A DNA stretch of 64,000 nt, taken from assembly GCA_007644065.1 (NCBI GenBank), contig VJWN01000017.1:958105-1022104 (forward strand), read 5' to 3'. The first letter of the stretch is position 1. Each line of letters begins with the position of its first letter. A program made the position numbers and the translations under genes. The notes beneath the pieces were generated by a model. It saw only the letters and a program-made list of their open reading frames with translations, searched no databases and was not told the origin of the DNA. This document shows positions 34,549 to 46,385 of the stretch, one piece after another. The DNA comes from Margaritispora aquatica (lineage: Eukaryota; Ascomycota; Leotiomycetes; Helotiales; Discinellaceae).

Positions 34549-35457
34549 CTAAGCTGCGAAAAGGCCCTTGAAGATCGCCACCACATCCTCCTCCGTCTTG
34601 CCCTCCAAGCCCAACAGAGCGTTATCATTCTTGGGGAACGGCTGCCCGTATTTAGCTCCTCCAAACAGCGAAATAGCGATAAAGCCAATCATAACTCCCA
34701 TGCCATAATCACCCTTCGCGAGGCCCGCGTACGAATTCTTCTCCGTCTCCGCCAGCGAAACCACCACCGGCTCGAAAGTCTTCTCTGGTCCGGCTTTCTG
34801 GGCGAGAGACAGCAGCTGCTTCTGCGTGACTTGCAAGTCCTCCACGTACACGGGGCGATTCTTCGTCTCTTCCGGGTGGGTCAACACGCCCACGACCGCC
34901 TTACCGACCGAAGCGAGAGTGGTAACAGAGAAGACGTTCTCGCCGCCGTCGAACAAGGTAGGTTTTCCATCTTGCCACGACAGCAGGAAGTTCACCTGCA
35001 ATCCCCAATCCAGGAACCCTCCGTTGACGACGTACGTGTAGGCGATATCAGCACCGTTTGCGACGGCAGCCTCGATGTGTTGGCGCACCGCGATTTTGTA
35101 GCCGAAGACTGGCAGGGCGGCGACGGCGGGTGTGGAGAGGTCGGAGCCGAATTCAGAGGGCAGGAAGTGCTTCACTCCCGCGGCAACAGCGGCGTCGAAG
35201 AGGATGGTTTGGCCTTGGAGCCCGTCAGTACCGACGGTGGAGATTACGGCGTCTTGTGAGGTGAAGGCGGTGGTGAGGGCCGAGAGGGAGGTGAGATCCG
35301 CGCGGATGACCTTCACGGACGGTGGGAAGGTGGACTTGGACTCTGGGCGCGTGATGATGGTTAGGTTGAAGAGGCCAGAGGAGATGAGGGCGGCGAGGAT
35401 GGGAGTGCCGAGTTGACCGGCTGCTCCGACGATGGCGACGTTCTTGATGGGGGACAT
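34549..35457 (-). CDS. NmrA-like / isoflavone-reductase-like NAD(P)-binding protein
   Basis: This is a single-exon gene of 302 residues, the usual size for the family. The N-terminal Rossmann motif is VAIVGAAGQLGTP, with GxxGxxG at about residues 11-17. It is followed by a second beta strand ending TIITRPES, where an Arg is typical of NADP preference. Further landmarks are the DAVISTVG strand, the VKHFLPSEFG motif typical of the atypical SDR / NmrA group, and a later FGYKIAVRQHIE segment carrying the Lys expected at the active site. Members are either oxidoreductases on phenolic or polyketide-like substrates or redox-sensing regulators; the sequence does not decide between them. No biosynthetic cluster surrounds it. 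The start ATG 35457 is well placed at the beginning of the Rossmann fold. Confidence 0.92.
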   Translation of the reverse strand: MSPIKNVAIVGAAGQLGTPILAALISSGLFNLTIITRPESKSTFPPSVKVIRADLTSLSALTTAFTSQDAVISTVGTDGLQGQTILFDAAVAAGVKHFLPSEFGSDLSTPAVAALPVFGYKIAVRQHIEAAVANGADIAYTYVVNGGFLDWGLQVNFLLSWQDGKPTLFDGGENVFSVTTLASVGKAVVGVLTHPEETKNRPVYVEDLQVTQKQLLSLAQKAGPEKTFEPVVVSLAETEKNSYAGLAKGDYGMGVMIGFIAISLFGGAKYGQPFPKNDNALLGLEGKTEEDVVAIFKGLFAA

Positions 35458-36427
35458 GGTGATGTTGGTGGTTTTATTTGAGATGGTGATGTTAAATATG
35501 AGGTGGGTTGAGTTGAGTGAGTTGATAAAGCTGTTTGTGAGGAGACTGATAGAATTGATTGAACTGATGAAGATAGAAAGGGAATCTATCTGATGATGAA
35601 CTTGACATTCTACTTATACCATTCTCACTCACCTTCGGCTTGCCCACTGGCTGCCTCATGCTTTGCACTGGCATGGCATGATGGATTTACAATCCAGTAT
35701 TGCGCATTCTCATCCTTTGCATGAGATCTCCCTACGCAAGCAATCCCTCAAATGATGAAATTCCCATCCACCACCCACTGAAACCCGTCGACTGACGTTT
35801 AGGATGAGGTGGTTGAAATAAGGTTCATCAGTCAGCAAGCGAACATGAGGTGGGATGAAGAAAGTCACATGATTTCCGGTGGGCAGGTCCAGCCGGTGGG
35901 ATAACGCAGACCCATTTAATCTCGCCACTCCGCATTCGCTCATTGGGTGATCACCAACCGACGACATGGTGGGATGCCGACAACTTCATCCCTTTGAAGG
36001 TCGGACTCCCTCTTTCTCCCACCAAGAGCCTCGAATTCTTGGATTGGACTGGATTGGAATTGCGAGGAGGTGCACTCACTCATTATTGCACTCATTATTG
36101 ACGAGACGATTGATGAGAGAAAGATCTATTACCCGGTTTCCATCTATCAAGGCTCGGCCCCCCCCCATCCTATTGCAGACGCAGGCATTCCCTCAGTCAG
36201 TACCCAGCAGCCAGCACCCAGCACCCAGCACCCAGCACCCAGCACTCAAGACAGGGCAGTCCATTTACAGTCGGGCGGCCTGTGGTGCATGTCTGAGTAA
36301 GGTACTTCCTACCTTACCTGTCCACTCACCGGCCCTCCCTCCATCCCATACCTGACCATCCCACCGAGTCAGCAATCCTGAGACAGGACACTGGCGGACG
36401 CATGCTGCAGAAAGCATCTTAGTCATC
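35458..36427. other. Intergenic region between divergent genes, with heptamer repeat
   Basis: This is about 970 bp holding the promoters of the NmrA-like gene and the transcription factor. At about 36203-36245 is a tandem repeat of CAGCACC/ACCCAGC units, five or so copies, imperfect at its edges. A run of nine C is at 36161-36169. No gene was recognised. Confidence 0.6.
36203..36245. repeat. (CCAGCAC)n short tandem repeat
   Basis: This is a heptamer tandem array with about five copies, the last ones imperfect. It lies 180-220 bp upstream of the transcription factor ATG, so length changes could affect its promoter. Confidence 0.85.
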
Positions 36428-39213
36428 ATGAGTACCAGTACCGAAGCACTTGCCGATCCTTCAATCCAATCTACAACGTCAACGTCAACGTCAACGTCAA
36501 CGTCAACGTCAGCGTCAACGACATCCTCACTTCGTCGATATCCTTGTGTATTTGATGGATGTGACAAGACGTTTCAGAGGAAAGAACATTTAGGGCGACA
36601 CGAGAGAACTCATAATCCTCAGACAGTGTGTGTTTGCAAGGTATGCAATCGGAAGTTTAATCGAAGGTGAGTTTATATCTTCTTATTATTGGGAGGCGTG
36701 AAGAAGAGGAGGAGTATGAGAAGATGAGTTTCAATGTCTTGTTATTGTTGATGGGTGTGAGGATGAGAAGTCAGGGTATAGAGAAGATGAGATTGAATGG
36801 TGTAGAAATCGATGGAGATTCCGTGGAAAGAGAACAATTGAAGATATGAACGCCCTTCTGCAACCACTTCACCCGAGTTATTTCCTCAGAACATCACCTG
36901 TCCATATCTTTCCTTTCAAGATATCTCTAGATTTATCTCAGTCGTCTTAGTTGGCGACGCTCTCACTGGATTTTAGATATCAAGATCTCTTGACAACTGC
37001 TAACCCCCAACAGTGACAGCCTCCTTCGTCATCTCGCGCGACATGGCGATGCCTTCAGACCAAACCCATCCGGCCGAAGCAAAAGAGCATGCATTTCATG
37101 TCACAGTGGAAAGACGAAATGTGATGGAGCTCAACCATGTTCAACCTGCAAGAAGAAAGAGATCGATTGCGTGTATCGACAAGATACTACCGAGCAAAGC
37201 GAGTCATCACGAAAATCGAATTCCCCTGGCCTGAGTGATCAAATGTCTGTCATACAAGAAATTCCAACTACCACTCCTGGGAGCTCACCGCACTCGAATT
37301 TAACATCTCCACGTGATCCTCTCGCAGCAGTCACTTCAGCTCTAAGCCTTCATGGAAGAGAACTTGAGACCAATCTGATCAGTATGCCACCTCCTCGATT
37401 CGGATACATCGACTGGATGAGTGTTCGAATACAACCTGATGGTGATCATTCGATGTCTTTGGGTTATGGTGAAGTTGATGCAGTAGACAGGAAATATCTT
37501 GATTCCTTCTTCCAGAATTTTCATCATCGATGGGGTTTGATTCATCGACCTTCTTTTGAAGAGGTCAATAATGATACACCGTTGATTGCTGCCATGAAAA
37601 TGATTGGGGCTTGGTTATGTGGTACTAAAGATGCTCAAGATCATGCTATTACTGTTCATGAGAGGTTAATAGATAATCTGTTACCACGGCTAGTAAGTTC
37701 TCTGCTCCAATCAAAAACGTAGCTAATTTGCAGTCCCGATTTGACACGAGTAATGGCCTTTGCCTGGGTATGTGTGAAACAGCACTCATGAACATCATAT
37801 TTGCTTTGTATTATGGAGTAAGTCATTGTCTACAATACTGGACGTCACTAACAAAACAGAGTGACAAAGCTATCTCTAGAGCCTTCATGGTTCGAAATCT
37901 TCTGGTAGCTGTCTTACGAGAAGTCGGATTCTTCAGATCTGAAACAGCATGGGCAGATGAGAAGCCTGGATATTTCCTTCCACTGCGTTTAGTGAAAATG
38001 GGACAAAGGCAAAGGTGAGATACATTCTCCTCAATAAGATTTCGCTGACTCCAAAAGACTGGCTGCAAATTTATTCAAAATCGACACGTACTTCAGTCTA
38101 CTCAGATATCAACCAAAAATACTGATGCCAGAAGATCTATACTTCACTATCCCCGGAACATACGCAGTCTGGAATGCAAATGGACTTCACATCTGGGAGG
38201 AGCGTCAAGCTGTTGAACCTCAATATCGAGTCAATAAGTCAATGCTAGATCTGATCAATGCCAGTGCTGGTGATCACCCTATTGATCACCCAATGCTAAT
38301 CGAGGATGTGCAGCTCTGCATGTGCGCCATTCAATCAAGCATGTGGAAACTATTTCAACCAGCTGGAACAACTAAAGACTGTGAAATTGATGTCGTCCTT
38401 CAAAAAGACTCTTTAAGGAGACGCCTCAACGCGTTACAAACCCGTTTAGATCAAATGGCTGTCGCAGCCAGTGCAGTCGAATTCGGCCAAGAGCCACACC
38501 TCCCACTTCGACAATACTACGGCTATGAAGACCATTCCACTCCAGGATGGGAGGAAATCGTTAAAGCACGAGTCCAAAGCCTTCATTTCGACGCAAGTAT
38601 GCTTTCGCATCTTCTGGACCTCCATCTCCACGCCGACGTAGCGATGCTCTCCCATATGGCAAAATGCCAGATCCTCACCTCTATCCAGATACAATCCGAG
38701 CGACATCAGCAAGCACATATCCAGCGACAGATTGCTGTACGAAGCTGGGCAACCACCGGCATGGCTCGTCAGGCGATTGCTATTGCGTTCGATATTCTGC
38801 TACTGCACCAGTCTATCCGAAGAGAGGACGGACAAAGACAAGCATCTAGTCTGCAGAAACACGCCCTTGATCCCATCGCGCACGTCGCCGTGTCAGTCGC
38901 TGCGCTAGTCGTGTGGGCATATGCCACGTACGGCCTGCACAGCTGCGTGAGCTGCGTGCTAGATTTGGTAGAGCCGCAATACGAACACGTAGGCGCGATT
39001 GAGTTGGCGAATTGGACGAACCACAGAACCGAGTATGTGCAGCAGGAAGCGAGGCGCAAATGGATCGAGGACGGGGGAGGATCCAGGTTGAACATGAATG
39101 GTATGCCGGTTTGTTCGTGCAATGTTGGGTTTTTGATCAAGCCGTTCCAGGCGTGTTTGCCAGGAGGTTGGGAAGTGGCAGAGAAGATTGCGGTGGATGT
39201 TTTTGTGCGGTAG
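36428..39213 (+). CDS. Transcription factor with two C2H2 fingers and a Zn2Cys6 cluster
   Basis: The exons are 36428-36666, 37014-37692, 37734-37817, 37860-38014 and 38058-39213 (2313 nt, 770 aa). Finger 1 uses Cys40, Cys45, His58 and His62. Finger 2 uses Cys70, Cys73, His86 and His90 and is split by intron 1. The fungal binuclear cluster follows at Cys106, 109, 116, 122, 125 and 132 (ACISCHSGKTKCDGAQPC, then STCKKKEIDC). The middle region (YLDSFFQNFHHRWGLIHRPSF, ...MKMIGAWLCGT...) is the fungal-specific transcription factor domain. The N-terminus has a Thr-Ser run coded by a hexamer repeat. The combination of DNA-binding modules is typical of a known filamentous-fungal class of nuclear regulators. 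Intron 1 is 347 bp, much longer than others here. Intron 3 is 42 bp and would read through in frame, so isoforms are possible. The target genes are unknown. Confidence 0.93.
36476..36520 (+). repeat. Coding hexamer repeat (Thr-Ser)n
   Basis: About seven copies of AACGTC, one with a substitution (AGCGTC), encode alternating Thr-Ser residues at about positions 17-31 of the transcription factor. Change in copy number would keep the frame and only alter linker length. Confidence 0.9.
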
Positions 39214-40276
39214 GTGGAGTTTTAGGGAGGAGGAGAGAGGATGGTAGTGCTATTAAATGTTGGGTGTGACGTGTTGTGACGAGTTATGATGCATGGTTTT
39301 GTAAGCTTTACGTTTTACGCTTTACGACTTGATTGCGTGGGCTAGCACTGGGATTTTGTCCGAGTTGGTCTGTTCGATGTTATGTTAAGCTGGGCTATGG
39401 GTTTTGTTAGTGGTGGTACGATGTGGCCTGGTTTGGGATGGTTGTGTGCGTGCAAAAGTCTGCGCTGTCTATGTCATTCATGCCATGCTATTTTGTTGAA
39501 TGTAAAGATACCCACAACCTACTCCTCTGTCTCTCTCTCATGCCTCGCAGTCTATCAATGGAGGCATGGCAAGCGAGGTGAGGTGAGGTTATTGGCAGGT
39601 AAAGCAAAGTAAGCTTTACTTTCGGATAAGCGAGGGGGTAACACAAATTGCGAGTTAGGTGGGGACGGTCGGGGTAAGGGTGAAGAAGGGGACGAGGAAG
39701 GTGGGGAATAGAGGGGGGAGGATAGAAGGGGAAGGGGAAGGGGAAGTAATGTCAAGGTCGTGATTAGTACTTACCTCCATGCCTCCTCTAACTACTTCTA
39801 CCGTGCGCCTTAGCAAGTCATGAAGAGCAATTGTCGAGTTACACACCACCAAGTATCTCTACGATCGCAAACTGGACTGGACTGCCTAAACTTTACCTAG
39901 AGTTTATCTCCCCTTGTGTGTCTCTATCTCCCTGCTCTGATCGTCCCATAGCGATTCGGCCTCTGACTCTGAGTCAAAAATGAAGAATCATGATGTGGTG
40001 AAAGATCTTGTATTGATTTCTCTCTCTTTCTACCTGTGGTCTTATGCACACCCCATAGCTTGCCTACGTTATCTAGCCCTCCAGACTTTTCGGTATGGCG
40101 GTGCTTTGTCCCACCATGCCAGAATCTCGCCAACGTCGAAAACTTGCTCCATATGTCATACATTACCGTCACTACCACGCTCTGGGATCCGCTCATCCAT
40201 CCCGAAAGAATACCGGTCACGAAAAAGCACGCCTTTTGGTCGCTCTTCCTCTCAGACTTCCAACTTCAGACTCCCT
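39214..40276. other. Intergenic region between convergent genes
   Basis: This is about 1 kb of 3' flank on both sides. GA-rich and CT-rich patches lie at 39640-39760. Open frames at 39980-40379 overlap the end of the GH128 gene on the other strand and look like shadows. No repeat or RNA gene was recognised. Confidence 0.5.
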
Positions 40277-41170
40277 TCAAGCGGAGAATCCAAACGTCAA
40301 GCCTAGCGGACTGGGCATTCCATTCTTTAGCACCAGAGTTCCTCCAGTAAAAGTAGGACTGCACCACTGCCATGCATAGCGCTGGATCCAAGGCTGAGCA
40401 TCTAGCCAGGGGAGAATGGTCTGTAAAAAGGTGGTTTGTTGGGCTGGTGTGCCACGGCCGTTGAACTGTTGATTTTGTATTAGCTTTAGCGTTTGCTGGC
40501 TATCGCAAGAGTGAAAGTGATAAGAAAGAAAAACGCAAAAAGACAAGACGAGAAGAAAATCGAAAAATAGGTAATCACATACCTCTGTAATCCAAATGTC
40601 CCTCCCTCCCGCCGCTACCCTTGCACTCGCCATATAATTCCTAAAGTACGGCACGTTCGTTGCGGAATCATACCAATGAACAGGCACGAAATCGATCTTG
40701 CACCCTGTACATAATGCGATAAACTCCTTCAGCCACGGTAATCCCTTCGGCCCATTCGTTACGGCTGGGGCACCAAGTGAGAAGCTGGAAGCGTAAGGCA
40801 TCATGTAAGTCTTATACGCATCAACAGCTGCCTGGGGCGTCATACACGCTTGACCATTCCCGCATCCATCTGGCTCGTTAAATCCGAGAAGGTGCTTAGA
40901 ACCATGGCTTCGAGCAGTCGCGACATTGGCGGCCCAATTGGTAATGTGGTTGGGCGAGGCAGACCAGAGCAGTGGCACGTAGGTGAGACTTTTGTGTGGA
41001 AAGATGGCGTCGGCCTTAGAGTCCCAGTTATAGGCCCAAGAGACGCGGGAGTTGGTCCCGTTGAAGTTTTGGATGTAAGTCGAGGGATTGTTGAATGGGA
41101 GCCCTCGCTTTCCAGGAATAGCGAGAATAGTGGTGGCGAGGAAACAAATGAGCGTGAGGAGGTAATGCAT
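40277..41170 (-). CDS. Secreted GH128 glycan hydrolase (Glyco_hydro_cc), probable beta-1,3-glucanase
   Basis: The minus-strand exons are 41170-40583 and 40465-40277 (777 nt, 258 aa), with a 117-bp intron between GTATGT and CAACAG. The N-terminal signal peptide reads MHYLLTLICFLATTILA, followed by a KR site. The fold landmarks of family GH128 are all present: SWAYNWDS, YVPLLWS, GFNEPDGCGNG with the likely acid/base Glu, PWLKEFIALC, VHWYD, and DIWITEV, where the Glu is the probable nucleophile, immediately before the intron. The end reads YAWQWCSPTFTGGTLV, then GLTFGFSA. The family acts on beta-1,3-glucan. The start was set at ATG 41170 because only this one gives a signal peptide; the longer frame upstream begins outside it. 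A wall remodelling role during growth is inferred. Confidence 0.93.
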   Translation of the reverse strand: MHYLLTLICFLATTILAIPGKRGLPFNNPSTYIQNFNGTNSRVSWAYNWDSKADAIFPHKSLTYVPLLWSASPNHITNWAANVATARSHGSKHLLGFNEPDGCGNGQACMTPQAAVDAYKTYMMPYASSFSLGAPAVTNGPKGLPWLKEFIALCTGCKIDFVPVHWYDSATNVPYFRNYMASARVAAGGRDIWITEVCDYLFFDFLLVLSFCVFLSYHFHSCDSQQTLKLIQNQQFNGRGTPAQQTTFLQTILPWLDAQPWIQRYAWQWCSPTFTGGTLVLKNGMPSPLGLTFGFSA

Positions 41171-42493
41171 CGTGTTGTAATGAGTGTGTTGAATTGAATT
41201 GATAAAGAGGGTCGTTCTGGAGCTGTCAATAATATTCGGAGGATAAAATATTACCAAACGAATGTCTACAACGAGTGTGTTTCCGACTTCAAGGCTGTAA
41301 TATATTAGTCCACCGTGAAGCTCAAGATAAGATATCTTATGTATTTGGCTAAGACCAAAAACAGTTTGAAGAATGTGTTACCCACCTTAGCGAAGACCAG
41401 CTGCCTGAGCTCAACCCACTGGTTTAGCATCAAAAAACCAATGCCAAACCTGCATCGAAAAGGAGGGGAGCTTCGATACTTGTACCCTAACAGCAACAGT
41501 ACGTGGGGGAGATAGGGGTGAAACATATATGCATGCAAGACAACAACCCGAAAGTACTACAGAAATGCAGTTGCGACTCCAGATCGGAATCTCGAGTTCG
41601 AGGGGTGAAAGGTGAGACTTAAGTAAATGAAAAGCTTTAAAAGCAAATATTACCCCCCTCACTTGAATATTTGGATTTACCGAATCAACGGTAAGGAGTA
41701 CCTACAACTCATTCCATTCTGGTTTGTTCATTAACAATTGAGTTTGAGTTTGATGAAGCTGATATTGAGTCCTACAGTAAGAGTTGCTTGAAAGGCGTGA
41801 ATGCAGCCCGGGTACCTGAATATGATAGAGACCGTTGTACAATGTCTTGAACATGAGCCACTTCGGATCCAGAAATGTCATGATTGGGTTGTGTCACATG
41901 TACTGCATAGCAGAGCCGCAGATCAATGGAAATGGAGCTTGCATTTCGGATATGACAAGATGAAGATGTTCATAGAGATCCCAGCTTGACCATATATCCT
42001 TGAAGTATTCTCGTCTAAAGCGAAGCTGGAGCCCAGTCAACAAGGAAAGTCAAAGATAAAGACCTGGATATCCCGCCAAGATCTCTCTCAATGATTGACA
42101 ATATTGGATTATAAGCCGTGATAATATGATGTAACTCTTCGCTTTAAAACAAATAAAACATTGGTGATGATATTGATAACTGATTGTGACAAAGATGCAT
42201 CTCGAGAACAAGCAAACGCAATGAATACGGCGACCGAGAAATCTTCGATAGCACATATCTTGGCATCGACCCTTGGCACAAAGAACCCAGGCCTACAGGG
42301 CACCCTGTCAAAATACCATCACGACGTAATAGTGCCGCGAGACTGAACGGGGAAAAGTTGCCAATTGCCAATTCTGCGCCAACAACTCCAATTTGAAAAT
42401 CTTGATGGAGAGAAGTTTGTGGGGAGAGGAGTTAGTTTCAGCTGCAGATCTGCGAACATCCATTCTCTATAGCAAACATCACCGCTCACCAAT
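41171..42493. other. Intergenic region between divergent genes
   Basis: This is about 1.3 kb carrying the promoters of the GH128 gene and the SPX-EXS gene. The open frames on either strand are short and featureless. No repeats were recognised. Confidence 0.5.
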
Positions 42494-45400
42494 ATGAAGT
42501 TTGCCAAAGAGTTGGAACAGGACCTCGTACCGGGTAAATTCATCCCAATCATTTACGAAAAGCAATTAACCAATGAATAGAATGGCGGATGAAATATGTC
42601 AATTACAAAGCTGGGAAGAAACGCATCAAAGCTGTTTCGAGAGCAGTTCATCGCATGAATCAAACACCACGAACTCCCAAGACACCCAAACGACAAGATC
42701 TAACTCGAAACCATAGCAGCTTATATGGCGCTACATCTCCCTTCAACCCACGTACAAAACCTTCCTCTTTATCTGTCAGAAATGATGGAGCAGGAGAAGG
42801 ACCACAGACATCTTTGCGGGGCTCCCCTGCAGCTATGGGAGAAGCTCGTCGAGGTTCAGAGAGTTCGGAGGAAGAGAGAATTGGACCTACGATGAAGGCT
42901 CTTCCACGAGCAATACCAGTGAAGAAGCATAATCCGACAGATCCTGATGAAGATCCATACGGCAGTTTTATCCCTACACCTCCACGCACATCGCGGAATT
43001 TCGAACTTCCTGATCCTGCAATAGGAGGTTTGACGCCCACACCTAGTCGTCCAACTCCAAGTCCTTCAGTCTCCAATGGGGGACCTGGACCGGCTAGAAG
43101 CTTCTCTCTAGCTATGCCGAGTGCATACAAGGTAGGGCAAACATTATCTCCTGGACAAAGGAATACCACATTTATGAGTCTTCGAAATCGTATGCCTGCA
43201 ATGCAAAGAATGTTCTCTGTAGGAACTCCCTTGACAACTGCTCAAACACACCGTCTTGATGTCAATCTTGTGGCAGTAGATCAAGTGCGATTACGTGAAA
43301 AAGAATTCTTCACTTGGATGGATGCCGAACTTGAAAAGGTCGAAAGTTTCTACAAGGAAAAGGAAGATGAAGCAGGTTCAAGGCTCAAGGTATTACGTGA
43401 ACAGTTGCACGAGATGAGAAATCGTCGGATAGAGGAGGTAGCAGTAGCGCAACGTGCAAAGGCTCTACGAAAAGAAACCGACCATCGAGCTTTTGCTTTC
43501 CATGCAAATGGCCAATCGAAGAAGGACGATGATTATCGTCCCAATTCTCGAGATGCTCTTGATGCTTGGCTTGATCCTATGAAGGCAGTTATTGGAACTG
43601 CCAAGGCAAAAGTAGTTGGTCCTCATGCCGGACCAAATTCAAAAGCTTTACAGAAGATGGCTGACTCCCCTGAAATGCGAGCAAAGACACAAGCCCAAAG
43701 AAACCAGATAATGGAATCAGCCATGGATTACGTTCGAAAACCCCATTATGAAGATCAAGTTCCATATAGAGTTGCCAAGAAGAAACTCAAGCTGGCTTTG
43801 CAGGAATTTTATCGCGGCATGGAGCTCCTCAAGTCTTTTGCTTTGCTGAACCGTACTGCATTCCGAAAGATCAACAAGAAGTACGACAAAGCTGTAGATG
43901 CCCACCCTCCATTACGGTATATGTCAGAAAAAGTCAATAAAGCTTGGTTTGTCCAGAGTGAAGTGCTCGATGGACATATCCATGCTGTTGAAGATCTGTA
44001 TGCCAGATACTTCGAGAAAGGAAACCATAAAATTGCTGTAGGCAAACTAAGAAGCTCAAGTGGCAGACCAGCTGATCGTTCATTGAATGCTTTCCAAAAT
44101 GGTATGCTCATTGGAGTTGGGCTAGTCTTTGCAGTTCAAGGTGTCATCTATAGTTCAGATTTGTTACATCATGAAGATGCCACAATCCGAAGTGACACAA
44201 GCTATCTACTACAGATATATGGTGCATATTTTCTTGGATTATATCTGTTCTCGTTCTTTTGCTTGGATTGCAGCATATTTACACGCAACAAGATCAATTA
44301 TCAATTTATCTTCGAATTTGATCCACGCCATACGCTCGATTGGCGACAACTTGCAGAATTCCCGGCATTTTTGTTCCTCATATTTGGTTTATTCATATGG
44401 CTAAATTTCGCGAGGTACGGAGCTGCAGTGATGTATTTGTATTACCCTGTGATATTAATGGGTGTCACTGTTATAATCATTTTCTTTCCTGCTCCGATTT
44501 TGTTTCATCGAAGTCGAAAATGGTTTGTATATTCTCATGTAAGTGTTCCAATATCCCGTCGCAATGCTTGCTAACTGTCTCAGTGGCGACTACTTTTGGC
44601 AGGATTGTATCCTGTAGAATTTCGAGACTTCTTCTTGGGTGACATGTATTGTTCTTTGACATATTTGACAAGTGTAAGTGGATCTCTTTGTCGTTAATAC
44701 ATGCTGACTCGGAACAGAACATAGAGCTTTACTTCTGCTTGTATGCACATAATTTTGTAAATCCATCACAATGCAACTCCACACATTCACGACTACTTGG
44801 ATTCTTTTCAACTCTACCTGGAATATGGCGTTTGCTTCAATGTATTCGTCGATACTACGATACTCGAGCTGTCTTCCCTCATCTTGTCAATGGTGGCAAA
44901 TACGCCATGACAATCATGTACTACGTTGCACTCAGCATGTATCGAATTAATCAGACAAACACTACGCTAGCTGTCTTCATTACATTCGCCACGCTAAATG
45001 GTATCTATGTATCAGTCTGGGATCTTCTGATGGATTGGAGTCTATTGCAGCCAGATGCGAGCAAGAAGTGGCTTCGAGACGTGAGAGGATTCAAGAATCC
45101 AAACTACTACTATGCAGCCATGATTTTGGATCCGATACTACGATTCAATTGGATATTCTACGCTCTCTACACCCATGATATCCAACACAGCTCGATATGT
45201 AGTTTCTTGGTCGCATTCTCGGAATGTACAAGACGTGGTATCTGGGTTCTCTTCCGCGTCGAGAACGAACATTGTTCAAACGTCCGCCGCTTCAAAGCAA
45301 GTCGTGACGTTCCCCTTCCCTACAACGTCCCCATCGAATCCTCCGAAGGGACTGTTACTGCCCCATCGCGACCAGAAACCGTGCCAACCTCACCCACTCT

Positions 45401-45713
45401 GTCCCACCGGCAAAGTACAGCTCTCGAGGCGCAAGAAAGCGCAAGCGTTAGACACAGACAAGCGAGAACGTTCACGCAGATCGTAGCGGATGCGCATAAG
45501 CAAGATTTTGAGAAGAAGCGAAAAACGAGCACGAAAGATGGAAAAGATGGCGATGGAGAAGGTGATGGTGATGAGAGGTTGGATGAGGTTAGTAGTGATG
45601 AGGATGATGAAGGCGAGGATTCGGATGTTTTGGATACACAGGATGTATTGGATGCAGAGCAGCTTTTGAGAGAGAGGAGAGGAGGTGAGGGTGGATCGTA
45701 TTTTGAGCGGTGA
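42494..45713 (+). CDS. SYG1: SPX-EXS phosphate exporter/sensor (SYG1/XPR1-like)
   Basis: The exons are 42494-42533, 42581-44538, 44584-44673 and 44718-45713 (3084 nt, 1027 aa). The N-terminal SPX domain starts MKFAKELEQDLVPEWRMKYVNYKAGKK, with the usual helix broken by intron 1. As in other fungal members, the SPX domain is interrupted by a long Pro/Ser/Thr-rich insert (residues about 35-215). It then resumes at EKEFFTWMDAELEKVESFYKEKE and closes near LLNRTAFRKINKKYDKA. Several hydrophobic helices follow, and then the EXS domain (FRDFFLGDMYCSLTYLT, YCLYAHNF-type helix, SRLLGFFSTLPGIWRLLQCIRRYYDT, HLVNGGKYA, DWSLLQ, RFNWIFYALY). The SPX lysines (KKIRK-type, YKAGKKRIK and NKKYDKA) form the inositol pyrophosphate site in this family. 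It exports phosphate across an intracellular or plasma membrane. The C-terminus is acidic and disordered. Confidence 0.94.
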
Positions 45714-46296
45714 TTGGTGATAGTGTAGGGTGTAGATATTGGGTATAGTCAAGCTAGGTGTGGTGTAATGTTTGCATATTGTGTGTTCTGTGTTGGTATA
45801 TACGGCACTCTCTAGAAGAAGAGATGTTATGATGAGAGTCATTGGAGCGTATTGCATAGGCCTGAGCTAGATTAGGGCTAGGATTGACGAGGTAATATGA
45901 AATGATACTTCATTAAGACATATGTGAAGCAATCTATCTATTGGAAGCTTATTAGATCTTACCTACGCTGTCTCGATCCATCGTGACAAAGTTGACAAGA
46001 AAGATAAGGGTGAGGAAGCTAAAATAGTGTATATAATAGAGTATGTGAATAGTGGTATGGTAGGAAATACGTTTGCATACAAGTATATTCCTTGCCTGAT
46101 GGGCCTAGCAGTCATGTAGATAGATAGTCGGAAGCTGGGGTGTTTGTCGTGTGTTATGAATAAATGTGCCATATCAACCCACACATTGAGAGAATTGCCA
46201 ATCCAGTACATTAGAGCCGGAGACGTACGTTATCGGTCAAAACAACGTCGGATGCATCAACAACGACACTGGCAATACAGCGTAGTGGCAAAAACG
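45714..46296. other. Intergenic region before the tRNA
   Basis: This is about 580 bp of 3' flank of SYG1 and 5' flank of tRNA-Pro. No gene or repeat was recognised. Confidence 0.5.
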
Positions 46297-46385
46297 GGGT
46301 CTGTGGTGCAGTGGTATAGCATTCTCGTTTCGGGTCGGAAGATCGTGGGTACGAGAGGTCTCAAGTTCGAATCTTGACTGACCCC
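46297..46385 (+). tRNA. tRNA-Pro (anticodon CGG) with a 15-nt intron
   Basis: The acceptor arm is GGGTCTG paired with CTGACCC (one U-U mismatch), with C as the discriminator base at 46385. D-arm GTGC...GCA with AGTGGTATA loop. The anticodon stem CTCGT / ACGAG encloses TTCGGG and T, giving anticodon CGG. A 15-nt intron (TCGGAAGATCGTGGG) sits directly 3' of position 37, the canonical place. The T-arm is TCAAG, TTCGAAT, CTTGA. Internal A box and B box (AGTTCGAATC) are present. A run of T follows at about 46395 for polymerase III stop. Confidence 0.93.

Noticed and set aside
34831..35259. Plus-strand frame of 142 codons over the NmrA-like gene
   Set aside because: It is antisense to a clear Rossmann-fold gene.
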